From: Symbiodinium natans
Lineage: Eukaryota; Sar; Dinophyceae; Suessiales; Symbiodiniaceae
Direction: 5' to 3'
NCBI GenBank assembly: GCA_905221605.1
Contig: CAJNDS010000768.1
Location: 124,001-188,000, forward strand
DNA length: 64,000 bases
Part shown: in pieces, positions 24,701 through 34,200 of the stretch
Layout: the number at the start of each line of letters is the position of its first letter
Numbering within the stretch: the first letter of the stretch is position 1
The notes under the pieces: model-generated
The model's input: only the letters and a program-made list of their open reading frames with translations
Told to the model about the DNA's origin: nothing
The model's database searches: none
Program-made: the position numbers and the translations under genes

Positions 24701-27490
24701 CGAGGCAGCCTCATGAACGCCTGGAGTGCAGAGCCTTCTGCGGCACACCCTCGGAATCCCTCAAGGGCTACGTTAAGGGAACCCTAAACCCTAAACCCTA
24801 AACCCCAAACCCTAAACCCTTGGGATATACCGAAACGCAGAAATTGAAAGGTTGGTGTACTCGTTCATCCCCGAACTGTCCTTGACCCCGAAGCTCATGG
24901 GGCACCAACGAATGGTGGTAGGCAAGTAAACATAGCAAGATAGAAACGCCCTACAGCTCCTTCAACCATGATGGCTGTAACCAGGTTCATCAGCGCAATG
25001 GCCAGAATCAGCCTCAGTAGTACACAGGGTGAGCACAACACATGGGACAAGCTGCCCTCAACTGATGGCCTCCACAACCAAGTTCTGAGCCATTACATAG
25101 CCGAGCAGTAGAGCCCGGATCCAAACCTTACAAGCCCCTGAATTGAGGCTTGGCCGTTGTGGTGTTCCCCCACCCCCCTCACTTGTCACTCCCATGCGGA
25201 GGTGGAGCTGGACTCCCATGAAGTACAGGAAGAGCTCCAACCTGGACACCGCTCGGAGGAGTTCAGGGATGAGATGAAATCTTGACCGCCTGGCCGTTAG
25301 ACAACATTCTAGAGACGTTGTGTCTTGGAGAGCAGAAAGGCTTGAAATACTCTAAAATGCTTGGCTAAAGTGGATGGTGGCATGAAGTCGTGCGCAGCTG
25401 CATGAACCATTGACTTCTGCACGAGCCCGCCTGTGCTTGATAAGAGGTCGGTACACTCCACCGATGCTGTCCCAGCCTGAGCATCGCCAACCCTATGACG
25501 CAAACACCTACCATAGCCTACAATGGTTTACTTCGACCATCCCCACCTTACACCTATACCTGACCTCGATATGGGAGCCATCCTGTCCACAGGCTTCTGC
25601 CGCGGGACTCTCCGCGGAATTCTTTGGGGGCTGGGCACTGCAGGGATGGTTAGCTCTCGGGGGGGGACGCTTCAGGGACCAAGCTCAGGAGAGTCCCAAC
25701 TTTGTCTCGGGAATCCCTGCTTGGCATGTTCCCCCTTCTGCTCACAGTCCTTCATACGGGATGACTATAGGCTCATGCGGGGTACTATAGGGATTATTAT
25801 TATTGTGCCCCCTATTAGCCCATGAGAATCCCTTTTAAAGACTGTTATAAGCGGGAACATCCCAAGTCGCTTCCCTTAAGAGCTCGAGGGGCCTTGGCTA
25901 CATAGGGCGAAGGTTCAGAAGCCCTCAAGAAGATGTTCTGCACCAAGCTAGTTCAATCAATCACAACCTCGACTGCGAATACTTGCAACACCTTTCTTTT
26001 CATCCCGGAACTGTGCACGAATGCAAGTCACTAGACCATACCTCTGGGACCCTTGGATGGGGGTTTAGGCCGAGCATTGAGGCCCACGAGCCTGTCTTGA
26101 CGCACTTGCACGACACTTGCACACAGTTGAATTCAACTGCTCAACCCCCCCGCTTTTCCCTGGCCGAGGTGCAGAAGCACTGGAGGAGGATCCTCAGGGG
26201 CCGACGCGCACCCGTTGCACTCTGGAGTCAGGGCTACTGGGTACAAAAGGGGTTCTACGGACGAGTGCAAGGTGACATCGAAATCCAGGGGGCATCCCTG
26301 GGTTCCTTGGGCAACCCTTGACCCCTACAAAGAATGACCCAATGAGCCATTGCTACGCACTGAGACATGCAAGAAAACATCAAAATCGCCCCCCCCCTCC
26401 CCCCCACACCTTTTAGGAAGCCTTTGGTAACGGACAGGCTGTCAGGCCAGACCTCAAAGGGACTACTTTACACCCGTTTGGACCTTAGGGCTCACAGAAC
26501 CAACATCTGACCTGAGCTTTGAACATCCGTTTAACCCACAGGGAAGCCTAAAGTCGCGTCAGGTTGCAACCCCTGAATCTGGTGCCAAGTGGCAAGGAAG
26601 CATCAAGCAAGCTCCGGAAGTTTCTGTCGGCAGCAATGTTGTAGGGATGGTCAAGTGGCCTGGAAAGCCGTGCAGGCGAGGTACGTTTGGGGTCGAGGTA
26701 TGGTGAGAGCCTTAAGCACCTTGACCGGCACCTTGACCCAAAGGACCTAAGGACCTCCCAAAGTCTTGGGCCCTAAAGACCATGTCAAAAGTGCTCGCGT
26801 GTTGGATCCGGCTCAGGAATAGGGTAGAGCTGCACGGGACTTGGAATGTGATCGTGATCAACATCAGAACTCCAGGCTGTTCAGGCTTCATCAGCTCCTA
26901 AGCCCTTCAAAGTCCTTAGGAAGTGGAGGGCTCCATATGCAAAAGCAACGCCCACCCCAGATCCACAGGGCTCGCACGTCTTGGGGAGAAGTCTCTGTGG
27001 GATCTCACTTTAGCTGGGGGCCATGCAGGGTCAGATCCACAGAGATCAACTCCATTCCCAAAACCTCGGCACAGGAGAGGGTTTAGGATTTAGGGTTACC
27101 TGGAAAGCCTAGTTGCTAATAATTTGTGGCAACTATTGAAAGTGGCCGCTTTTTACGCTTAAAACCAGCCACTGCAAAGTTGCAGGTTTTACCCATACAT
27201 TGTCTACGCTTTTTTACGCCACTTTACGCTTTTTTACGCCACTTTTACGCTTTTTTACGCCACTTTCTGATGGGCAATCACTGTTAACTTGCCAGTGACA
27301 GGAATTCTGGCCACTTTTGCGAAATTCCTACCACTTTCAATAGTTGCTGCAAAAAAGCAGCAACTAGGGCGTTCCAGGTAGGGTTTAGAATGAGACCGAG
27401 AGGGAGAGGGAGTACCAGATCGATCCGAGGCACTGCAAAGATGAACACGAGGGTGATGATCATCACAAACGTCCAAAACAGCGTCATCAC
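21629..27490 (-). CDS. EF-hand cation channel (3' part of gene)
   Basis: Voltage-gated-type cation channel of the form common in dinoflagellates: one ion-transport domain followed by a cytoplasmic EF-hand pair. Exons on the minus strand: 27434-27490 (S5, VMTLFWTFVMIITLVFIFA); 25431-25476 (pore loop, WDSIGGVYRPLIKH); 24955-25012 (S6, LILAIALMNLVTAIMVEGA); 24315-24341 (ADEDKEAKK); 23763-23816 (basic helix, AYASAKRKKQMESLRDAL); 23202-23273 (first EF-hand, ELDEDGSGELSMEE); 21629-21751 (second EF-hand, LDYDGSGTVGTEEF, then a helix). Exon lengths and phases join cleanly from S6 through the first EF-hand, mostly at GC or GT donors. S1-S4, the start codon and the residues after the second EF-hand are not identified; upstream exons probably lie between 27.5 and 31 kb. 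It should sit in a membrane and be modulated by calcium. Which ion passes cannot be told. Confidence 0.82.
21781..21830. repeat. Telomere-like array in channel gene
   Basis: Six TTTAGGG units between the two EF-hand exons. Another array, CCCTAAA, lies at 23288-23318, just upstream of the first EF-hand exon. Confidence 0.9.
23202..23273 (-). CDS. Channel exon: first EF-hand
   Basis: A 24-codon exon (CAG/GAT acceptor, GC donor). The loop DEDGSGELSMEE is a canonical EF-hand with Asp, Asp, Ser and Glu ligands, and it directly follows the basic helix encoded by 23763-23816. Confidence 0.85.
24206..24303 (-). mobile_element. Introner-family element inside a channel intron
   Basis: On the minus strand it starts CTATATCCCCCTTGGGAATT and ends AAGGTTCTAAGGGGAGTATAG, giving short imperfect inverted ends. 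It matches the element that forms the whole intron at 31278-31380. Here it lies about 12 bp inside the intron that follows exon 24315-24341. Confidence 0.75.
24402..24500. repeat. Telomere-like array in channel intron
   Basis: TTTAGGG units with several degenerate copies in the intron upstream of exon 24315-24341. A CCCTAAA array at 24780-24820 faces it. Confidence 0.9.
25722..25852. mobile_element. MITE-like palindromic element (GGAACAT family)
   Basis: Starts TTGGCATGTTCCCCCTT and ends GCGGGAACATCCCAA, with ACAGTCCTT near one end and AGACTGTTATAAG near the other. Copies at 53611-53708, 57989-58079 and 58334-58456 share the ends. It lies in the intron between the S5 and pore exons. Confidence 0.75.
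27097..27380. mobile_element. 284 bp MITE inserted in telomere-like DNA
   Basis: Terminal inverted repeats of about 22 bp (TACCTGGAAAGCCTAGTTGC against the complement of AGCAACTAGGGCGTTCCAGG). A second inverted pair lies inside (CAACTATTGAAAGTGG / CCACTTTCAATAGTTG), with tandem TTTTTTACGCCACTT units at 27207-27270. Flanks are both telomere-like (GGTTTAGGATTTAGGGT on the left, GGGTTTAG on the right), giving a possible GGGT target duplication. It lies in the intron just downstream of the S5 exon. No transposase reading frame fits, so it is non-autonomous. Confidence 0.85.
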
Positions 27491-27999
27491 CTCGAGCTCT
27501 TCAGGCCATTTGGGGAGGAAGACTACATGGTCTTGCTGCTCTAGGATTTATAGGGTTAGAGGTTCAGACATTTCTTGAACGGAAAGGGGATACAGAGTTA
27601 GCAAGACGGTGTAGAAGTCTTCCGCGTATGCAACGGTTAGGGCTCTGGTTCCGGGCTTCCACAAGTCTAAGTTTATACATGGATGCAGCCGGCGGCGAGG
27701 GATTTTCACACAGACAGAACTCCTCCTCGGGTGATCTCTCATAAAATATTGTACAAACATGAACAAACCAAACCATACTCAAGTACTTGGTGGAAATACT
27801 AACGAGACCGGAATTCAGTAAACATGAGCAGCCAGCAACCTAACCAAAGCCCTGCCAATCATCTTCTTTCAAGCACGGATCCGAATGTTTGACAACTGTA
27901 GCGGCCTATCCTTATCCGGTGTAAGTAGCAATACCTTTCTTCCCGAGGGGCGCTGTGCAGCAGACCTGTGTCGCGTGGTCAGGTTTCGGCTGGTGTGAA

Positions 28000-30250
28000 A
28001 TGTTGTCCCCACTTTCTGCAAGTCGCTAGTACTTCTCGGTTTAGGTTGGGATCTTCAGACGGGGGCCTGGAAACGCTACGTGCGACGATGCCCACTAGTC
28101 CAGCCACAGTGTAGCGGCCGGGATTGCGAAGCAGATCTACCATGCACCGAAGACATTTTTTAAGGTGTCGGGGTCTTGGCTTCCTTGTATGGTACGAGCA
28201 CCTAAGTTGGGCTGTCTGTCTACTAAGCAGGATTATTGCGAGAAATGGAGCGTAGGCCCTGGGTGCAGAGCAGCTTGGGGCCCCTGATGCTCAAGCGCTC
28301 TCACCTTGAACTGCAACAACCTGGCAGCTGCAGGCATACGAAATCCAGTACAGCAACCTCTCCCCCCGGCCCCACCCGCCCCCCGCCCCCCCCATGAATG
28401 AGCTTCCCCCCCCCCCCCCCTCCCGGAGCCTTGCACCAACATCCACAACGTCTGGAACCTGAGCGGTGACGGACTTGCATCGAACTTGTCTCGAAGTGCC
28501 GGGTTCACTTCCTTTGGTGCTTCTAAAAAGGCCTACAATCAACAAGAATGCGCTGGGCCTTTTAACAAATGTGCAGGTACATGACTTGCCACCAGCCCAG
28601 AAATTCAGTTGCTCAACTCCACCCTAAAATACTGCAGCTCGGTGGCGTCACCAGCAAGCGAACTGCTCTGGCCAGACCTCACCAAAACTGGTCTTCAACA
28701 TCTAAGGGCCCCAGGATTTCCTGGGATTTGCTGGGGGTTCCTGTCGCGCGCGAGGTCTTGAACTCAGGCCTTGGGAGACGGATCGGATGCCTACCTGCAG
28801 AAGAAAACTCTGCAGATCTCTGCAGTGTCGCAATCCGCACCATTGGCATGGTCGTTCACATTTTTTCGGGTGATGCGTCGCATCGCTCAAGTCTACGGCG
28901 TGCTGGCTCGGCAGGGTGTGGGGTGTGTGGAAGAGGGCCTTTGTCATTCTCATTCCTGACACCGACACACAACATTGCACCCGCTGGTCAGGGATTTGAT
29001 GGTCGGAGTCTTGGCTCCACTGGGAATTCTGCAAGCCGGGCTCTGAAGTGGACTCGGGGTCAAGGATTTGGATGCTGAAGGAACCACAGCACCACCCGGC
29101 AGTGACTTCTGCGGGTGGCGGCTGTGAGCTCGAACACTACTGCTCCGTGGCTGATTGCAAGCTGTTGTCTTGGCAAATACTGTGGATTCAACGGCTGCAA
29201 GGCCTTAACGAATTTTGCTCCCTGCCAATATCATTGGAATTAGAAAAGAAGTTTCCGGGCCAGTTCCTGAAGCTGCTGGTAGCCACTTGACTCAAGGAAT
29301 GAGATCGTTCACACGTATGACATGTGTCCCAATCGCGCGGCCACAGTCGCTGCTCAAGCACGCAGTTGCCAGCAATGAGATGCAATTGAACCTGAGCCAC
29401 TTTACGCACCTCGGTCGTGAAAGGTTTGCCTTGTTCATGTTGATTCTGCACGTACTAATGGATGGGGGCGCAGAGGGGGGGGGGGGGGGGAGGGGTGGGG
29501 GGGGGGGGGGGGGGGGGGGTTCCGAATCTGTTCGACACCCGAGTACTCCCATCCATGCAAGCGGGTCACCGGGTCATGAACGAAAAAAGTAATCAACATG
29601 TGTCAACCTAAGATGCTCTGCAGTTAGGCTCCGGGCGGGCCAATCGAAACATACGCACCAACATAAGCCTCAGCAATAAGCAAATGCCGAAGCAAACAGA
29701 ACGTGGGCCTGCTAGTGGGACCAACGTTTTTTCTTATCTATTTTGAAGAGTATAATGCTCTATCGAGGGCCAAAAAGGGTACGAGAGATAGGTTCAGGTA
29801 CATGGTACGGGGGGTACGGTACGGAGGTACGAGTGGTACGGTTCGGGGGTACAGGGTAGTGGTACGGGTACGTGTACGGTACCCGTACCCCTAACCCGTA
29901 CCCCTGGACCGTACCACCCGTACCCCTTGCCCGTACCTCCGTACCGTGCCATTGTACTGTGCTGGCGTACCCACCTCTACTCATTGCAAACTGGCATCCG
30001 TACCTCATGTATTGTCTTCGATAAAAACCCACCCTTTCATTGCTCTTGAAAGTAGCCAAGTTTTGCCTTTAACGTGTCGTTAGATCTAAACATTTTTGTT
30101 GGGGGGAGGGGTGTATTTGTGCGATAATTAGCTTTACAAAGTTGTGCCGCACGTCACCTAGATGAATCCCTGAGCAGATTTCACAACGCGTGATACAGGC
30201 AAATATGAGTCTTCAAGGATTGTTCCAGCGGGCTTAGAGTTAGAGTTTAT
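28000..30250. other. No identified gene; homopolymers and GGTAC repeat
   Basis: The upstream exons of the channel (S1-S4) should lie in or near this interval, but I could not identify them. A weak hydrophobic block near 28500-28550 on the minus strand (LLIVGLFRS) might be part of the S4-S5 region. The rest is unique sequence with C- and G-runs at 28370-28425 and 29466-29520. Confidence 0.4.
29795..29965. repeat. GGTACGG / CCGTACC inverted repeat tract
   Basis: The left half is imperfect GGTACGG/GGTACGAG units and the right half imperfect CCGTACC/CCCGTACC units, meeting near 29880. The whole can fold on itself and is full of GTAC palindromes. Confidence 0.85.
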
Positions 30251-30303
30251 GGAGCCGCATGGCCTTCAAAAAAGGCGTCCAGCAACAAACACAAACAAGA
30301 AAC

Positions 30304-30683
30304 CTGACGCTCGAGCGCTGAATTCCCAGTCTCTCATGCGGCTTGGCAGCTGTTGCAATATTTCTCCGCCAACGTCAACCTGCATGGAATAGATGCTCTC
30401 CCTTGGATTGAGGTTTGGGGTCAACCAGGCCGATGCACGACTAACGATGGCGAACCCTCACAGCTCGCGTCGGGGCAGAGCAGCCTCCAGTTTCCACGCG
30501 GTAGTCGGCTTCTGACAGTCCGCACCAGAGAGTCTTACTAAAATCGATCTGGAGAAAGCCGATTTCGGGCTCTCATTCGGAGTTCTCGAGTTGTGTTCAA
30601 CTGGGCATGGATTCACCAGCTCCAAGAATTCGGCTCTCTGCAGGTTGACATTGAATACTGGAGTGGACTGAACTAACCTGAAG
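30304..30683 (-). CDS. Two candidate exons, unidentified
   Basis: About 30539-30683 is open, contains VFNVNLQRAEFLELVNPC and ends at a GTAAGA donor. 30304-30379 (CAG acceptor, GT donor, 25 codons plus one base) reads VDVGGEILQQLPSRMRDWEF. Position and strand would suit 5' exons of the channel gene, but no family motif proves it. Confidence 0.4.
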
Positions 30684-31123
30684 GGGTTCATCTGGGGCAC
30701 TCGACGAGCAGTCTGCTGACATGGGGCCCACTGCCCTGGTCAAGAGGCAGGAATGGACAGGAATGGCCACCGCCGCATTTTGCGAGTAGGAATGCAGCCG
30801 AGTATGTCATGTCTTACTCATTCGTGCGTTTGAAACCCATACGCAGAGCAGCAAGAACTCTGCACAACAAGTCGTCGATCGAAAATGAAGATCACCATGA
30901 AATCACGGCGGTGCCAAGTCCTGCGATGCTGTGAAAAATCCGTGACAACGCCAGTGCTTTCAGCAACTGGTCCCACGGCCTTGGCCACAAAACTTTGGTT
31001 TAAAATGCTGCGCCTCGTAGTTCGATGCAGGCGAGCCATTTTTAGTACGTTTATTGTGTTTTTTCGTATAGCATAGTTTTTAGTGTTTTTGGGGGTATTC
31101 CTCTACCTTACGTCATGCGCGCC

Positions 31124-31277
31124 TCACGAAGCACAGCAGCCTGCGTCCACATACTTCTGCAGGGGGTCCTGGAAGGCCATAAAGTTGGCCTCGCATTCCG
31201 CCCTGCACTTCCGGATCTCATCGTATGCGTCCTCGAGCGGGAGCAAGAAGCCGCGCTTGCAGAAGAGCTGACAATAC
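31124..31277 (-). CDS. Last exon of the SOD-repeat protein gene
   Basis: Begins in phase after GTAGAG/GTATTG and encodes YCQLFCKRGFLLPLEDAYDE, then a Cys-containing helix ending DAGCCAS and a TGA stop. It was identified because the preceding exon ends in phase 2 and the inverted-repeat element between them removes precisely to join QTWK to YCQLF. Confidence 0.85.
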
Positions 31278-34200
31278 CTCTACTCCCCTTAGAACCTTCA
31301 TAAAAATCATAGTTTTACTATCCTCTTGGGTTTTATGTAAACAAAAACTTTAAAATAATTCCCAAGAGGGATGTAGAGACTTCCAGGTCTGGCGGCATTG
31401 TGCTCCCAGCCCGACTTCCGCCTCGAGCTCCTCTTCTGAACGCTGCGTTCGCCTCTGCAGCAGCCCGACCTCTTCGTTTGTCTCGTTGGTCTGGATGAGG
31501 CTGGAGCAAAGACCATGGGCGCAGTAGACCTGAGCGATGTCCAGGATGGCATTCTGCCGTGTTTTGCACTGATGCTGGCAGTGCGCCGGCTCGGGGTGCT
31601 GGGTCTGGCAAATGTCCGCGCAGATGTTGTTGCACTTGTACGGTGTCTGCTTGTCCGTCCCGTAAGTGCCGTAGTAGTGCGAGGAGTGATAGCCGGAGTG
31701 CCCCCCCTTGCTGCTGCCATTCACCATTGCACTCAGGTCCGAAAGCGCATCCTTGATCTGATCGACGGCCTCCTCGAGCTTCTCAATGGCGCCCTTCACA
31801 GTGGACTTGCTATCCACACAGATCTTGATGGTGGCACAGCCAACGCGAACGCCGTTGTAGTCGTGAACCACCACGGCTCGTCCGTTGATGTCCTCGGCCG
31901 CGAAGCCAGTTGTGACGCTGAGGTCGTTGACCGCCGACGGCATGGAACCCTGAATCACGTAGCGCACATCCTTCCAAGGATCTTCAGCATAGAGCTCCTT
32001 GTTCCAGTAGTGGCCACCGATGGCGTCGGCGTCCGAGCAGGTCGTGCCCTCGTGGATGTGAACGCCACAGCAGTTGGCGTCGGTGCACTCAGCCTCCGTG
32101 CACCGGGGGTCCAAGCCTTGCGTGAACAGCCAGCTGAGGGTCTGCGTTGTGTCGTCCGACTCGACCTGCAGGGATTGGGCGATCGCAGCTTGGCTGTCCG
32201 TCTATCATGCCACAATGAATCGCGCAACACAGGTCACTCGCATCCGATTTCACACTAACACCCAGACCTTCACGCCACCAGATGTCAGAGGCGAATCACC
32301 GTCGTAATTGGGATACTCCTCGAAGACCGTGGTCGTTGACTCCTGGAAAGTGGGTTGAACGCAGACATGCCTGCTATACACTGCAGTTTTCCTTAGATTT
32401 GGCTCTTCTTTGGGGCGTGGCAGGGTTTCGTGAGCCTACTGAGGCTTGGCACATCGTGTTGTGCAGGATCTCGTGTCCTCGATGATGCCACAAGCAATTC
32501 GTGCGCCGGTCGCATCATGGATCACCAAGGTTCGGCCCAGGACATCACTGCGAGCGAGGCCCGTGTCGACCTCCAAGGAGAGGACGTTGGCTGGGTCGGT
32601 ACTGGAGTCGTACTTCACGGACAGCCATGGATCTGCTCCATCGCCACCCCAGTGGTGGGGGCCGGCATCCTCTGAGCAGCTCGTGCCTGGCAAAGCGCAT
32701 GTCTGCACCGAACTACCCCGAATCCTACACAATGCCAAGCTTTTTGAAATCTTCTCAGAAGGGATGGTCCGAGGACATCAGTTTTGAGGATTGACTCCGC
32801 TATACTTCGAGTGAAGAGATGGTGTGAGATGGTGCAATCAAGCAAACTTCATACGGGCAGGCTGGGCTTTGATGCACGTAGTCGACATGATATCTATCCG
32901 TGGCTCGTGATTGGGTTGATTGAGGTGTGTATGCATGCAGCCCCATCCTCAGAGATCGAATAACAGTCGCTTGGCCCAGCACAAACCACATTTCCTTGCC
33001 CTGCCTTCGTGGATGTGGATGCCGCAGCAATTCGTCTGGCTGCACTGGCTGCTGCAACCGGGGTCGAGTCCCGTCAGGCTCCAAGACAGAACCGTCGTGC
33101 TATCCTCCGTGGACTTGACTTCGACCACTCCCTGTGGTTGGAAAGGAGATGAGGAGCCAGGATACGGGCTGAAGTCAAAAACGTACAGGTCATCACCCTC
33201 CACAGGCGTCGCGTCCGGAGGCAACTCGATGATGGCACAGCCAACGCGAACGCTGTTGTAGTCGTGAACCACCACGGCTCGTCCGTTGATGTCCTCGGCC
33301 GCGAAGCCAGTTGTGACGCTGAGGTCGTTGACCGCCGACGGCATGGAACCCTGAATCACGTAGCGCACATCCTTCCAAGGATCTTCAGCATAGAGCTCCT
33401 TGTTCCAGTAGTGGCCACCGATGGCGTCGGCGTCCGAGCAGGTCGTGCCCTCGTGGATGTGAACGCCACAGCAGTTGGCGTCGGTGCACTCAGCCTCCGT
33501 GCACCGGGGGTCCAAGCCTTGCGTGAACAGCCAGCTGAGGGTCTGCGTTGTGTCGTCCGACTCGACCTACAGGGATTGGGCGATCGCAGCTTGGCTGTCC
33601 GTCCATCATGCCGCAATGAACCGCGCAACACAGGTCACTCGCATGCGATTTCACACACACACACACACACACCCAGACCTTCACGCCACCAGATGTCAGA
33701 GGCGAATCACCGTCGTAATTGGGATACTCCTCGAAGACCGTGGTCGTTGACTCCTGGAAAGCGGGTTGAACGCAGAGACATGCCTGCCATACACTGCGGT
33801 TTTCCTTAGATTTGGCTCTTCTTTCGTGAGCCTACAGAGGCTGGGCACATCATGTTGTGCAGGATCTCGTGTCCTCGATGATGCCACAAGCAATTCGTGC
33901 GCCGGTCGCATCATGGATCACCAAGGTTCGGCCCAGGACATCTTCATTTCCAAGGCCTGTCTTCACGACCTTCGAAAGGAGGTTCGCCGGGTCCGTGCTG
34001 GAGTCGTACTTCACGGACAGCCACGGATCCTGTGGGATGGCGCTGTCCCAGAAATGACCACCGGCATCATCCTCGCAGCTCTTGCCTGCGCGCCAATAAA
34101 ACACACAAACATCTGACTCGTCTGCAGTTTCTTGCTGTGAAAGAGTTTGTGCATACAAGTTCGTGCTTGGATCTAAACGAAAACTTGATTGCGGACACTT

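Noticed and set aside
31350-31380. Apparent protein C-terminus WKSLHPSWELF after the SOD-like modules
   Set aside because: It is read-through into the introner. The gene continues in phase at 31277 with YCQLFCKRG and ends at 31124.
31515-32258. 247-codon open frame on the plus strand, and its 181-codon near-copy at 33264-33809
   Set aside because: Both are antisense to SOD-like module exons, whose minus-strand reading carries the conserved HIHEG, GGH and VVHD motifs. Their similarity to each other comes from the tandem duplication.
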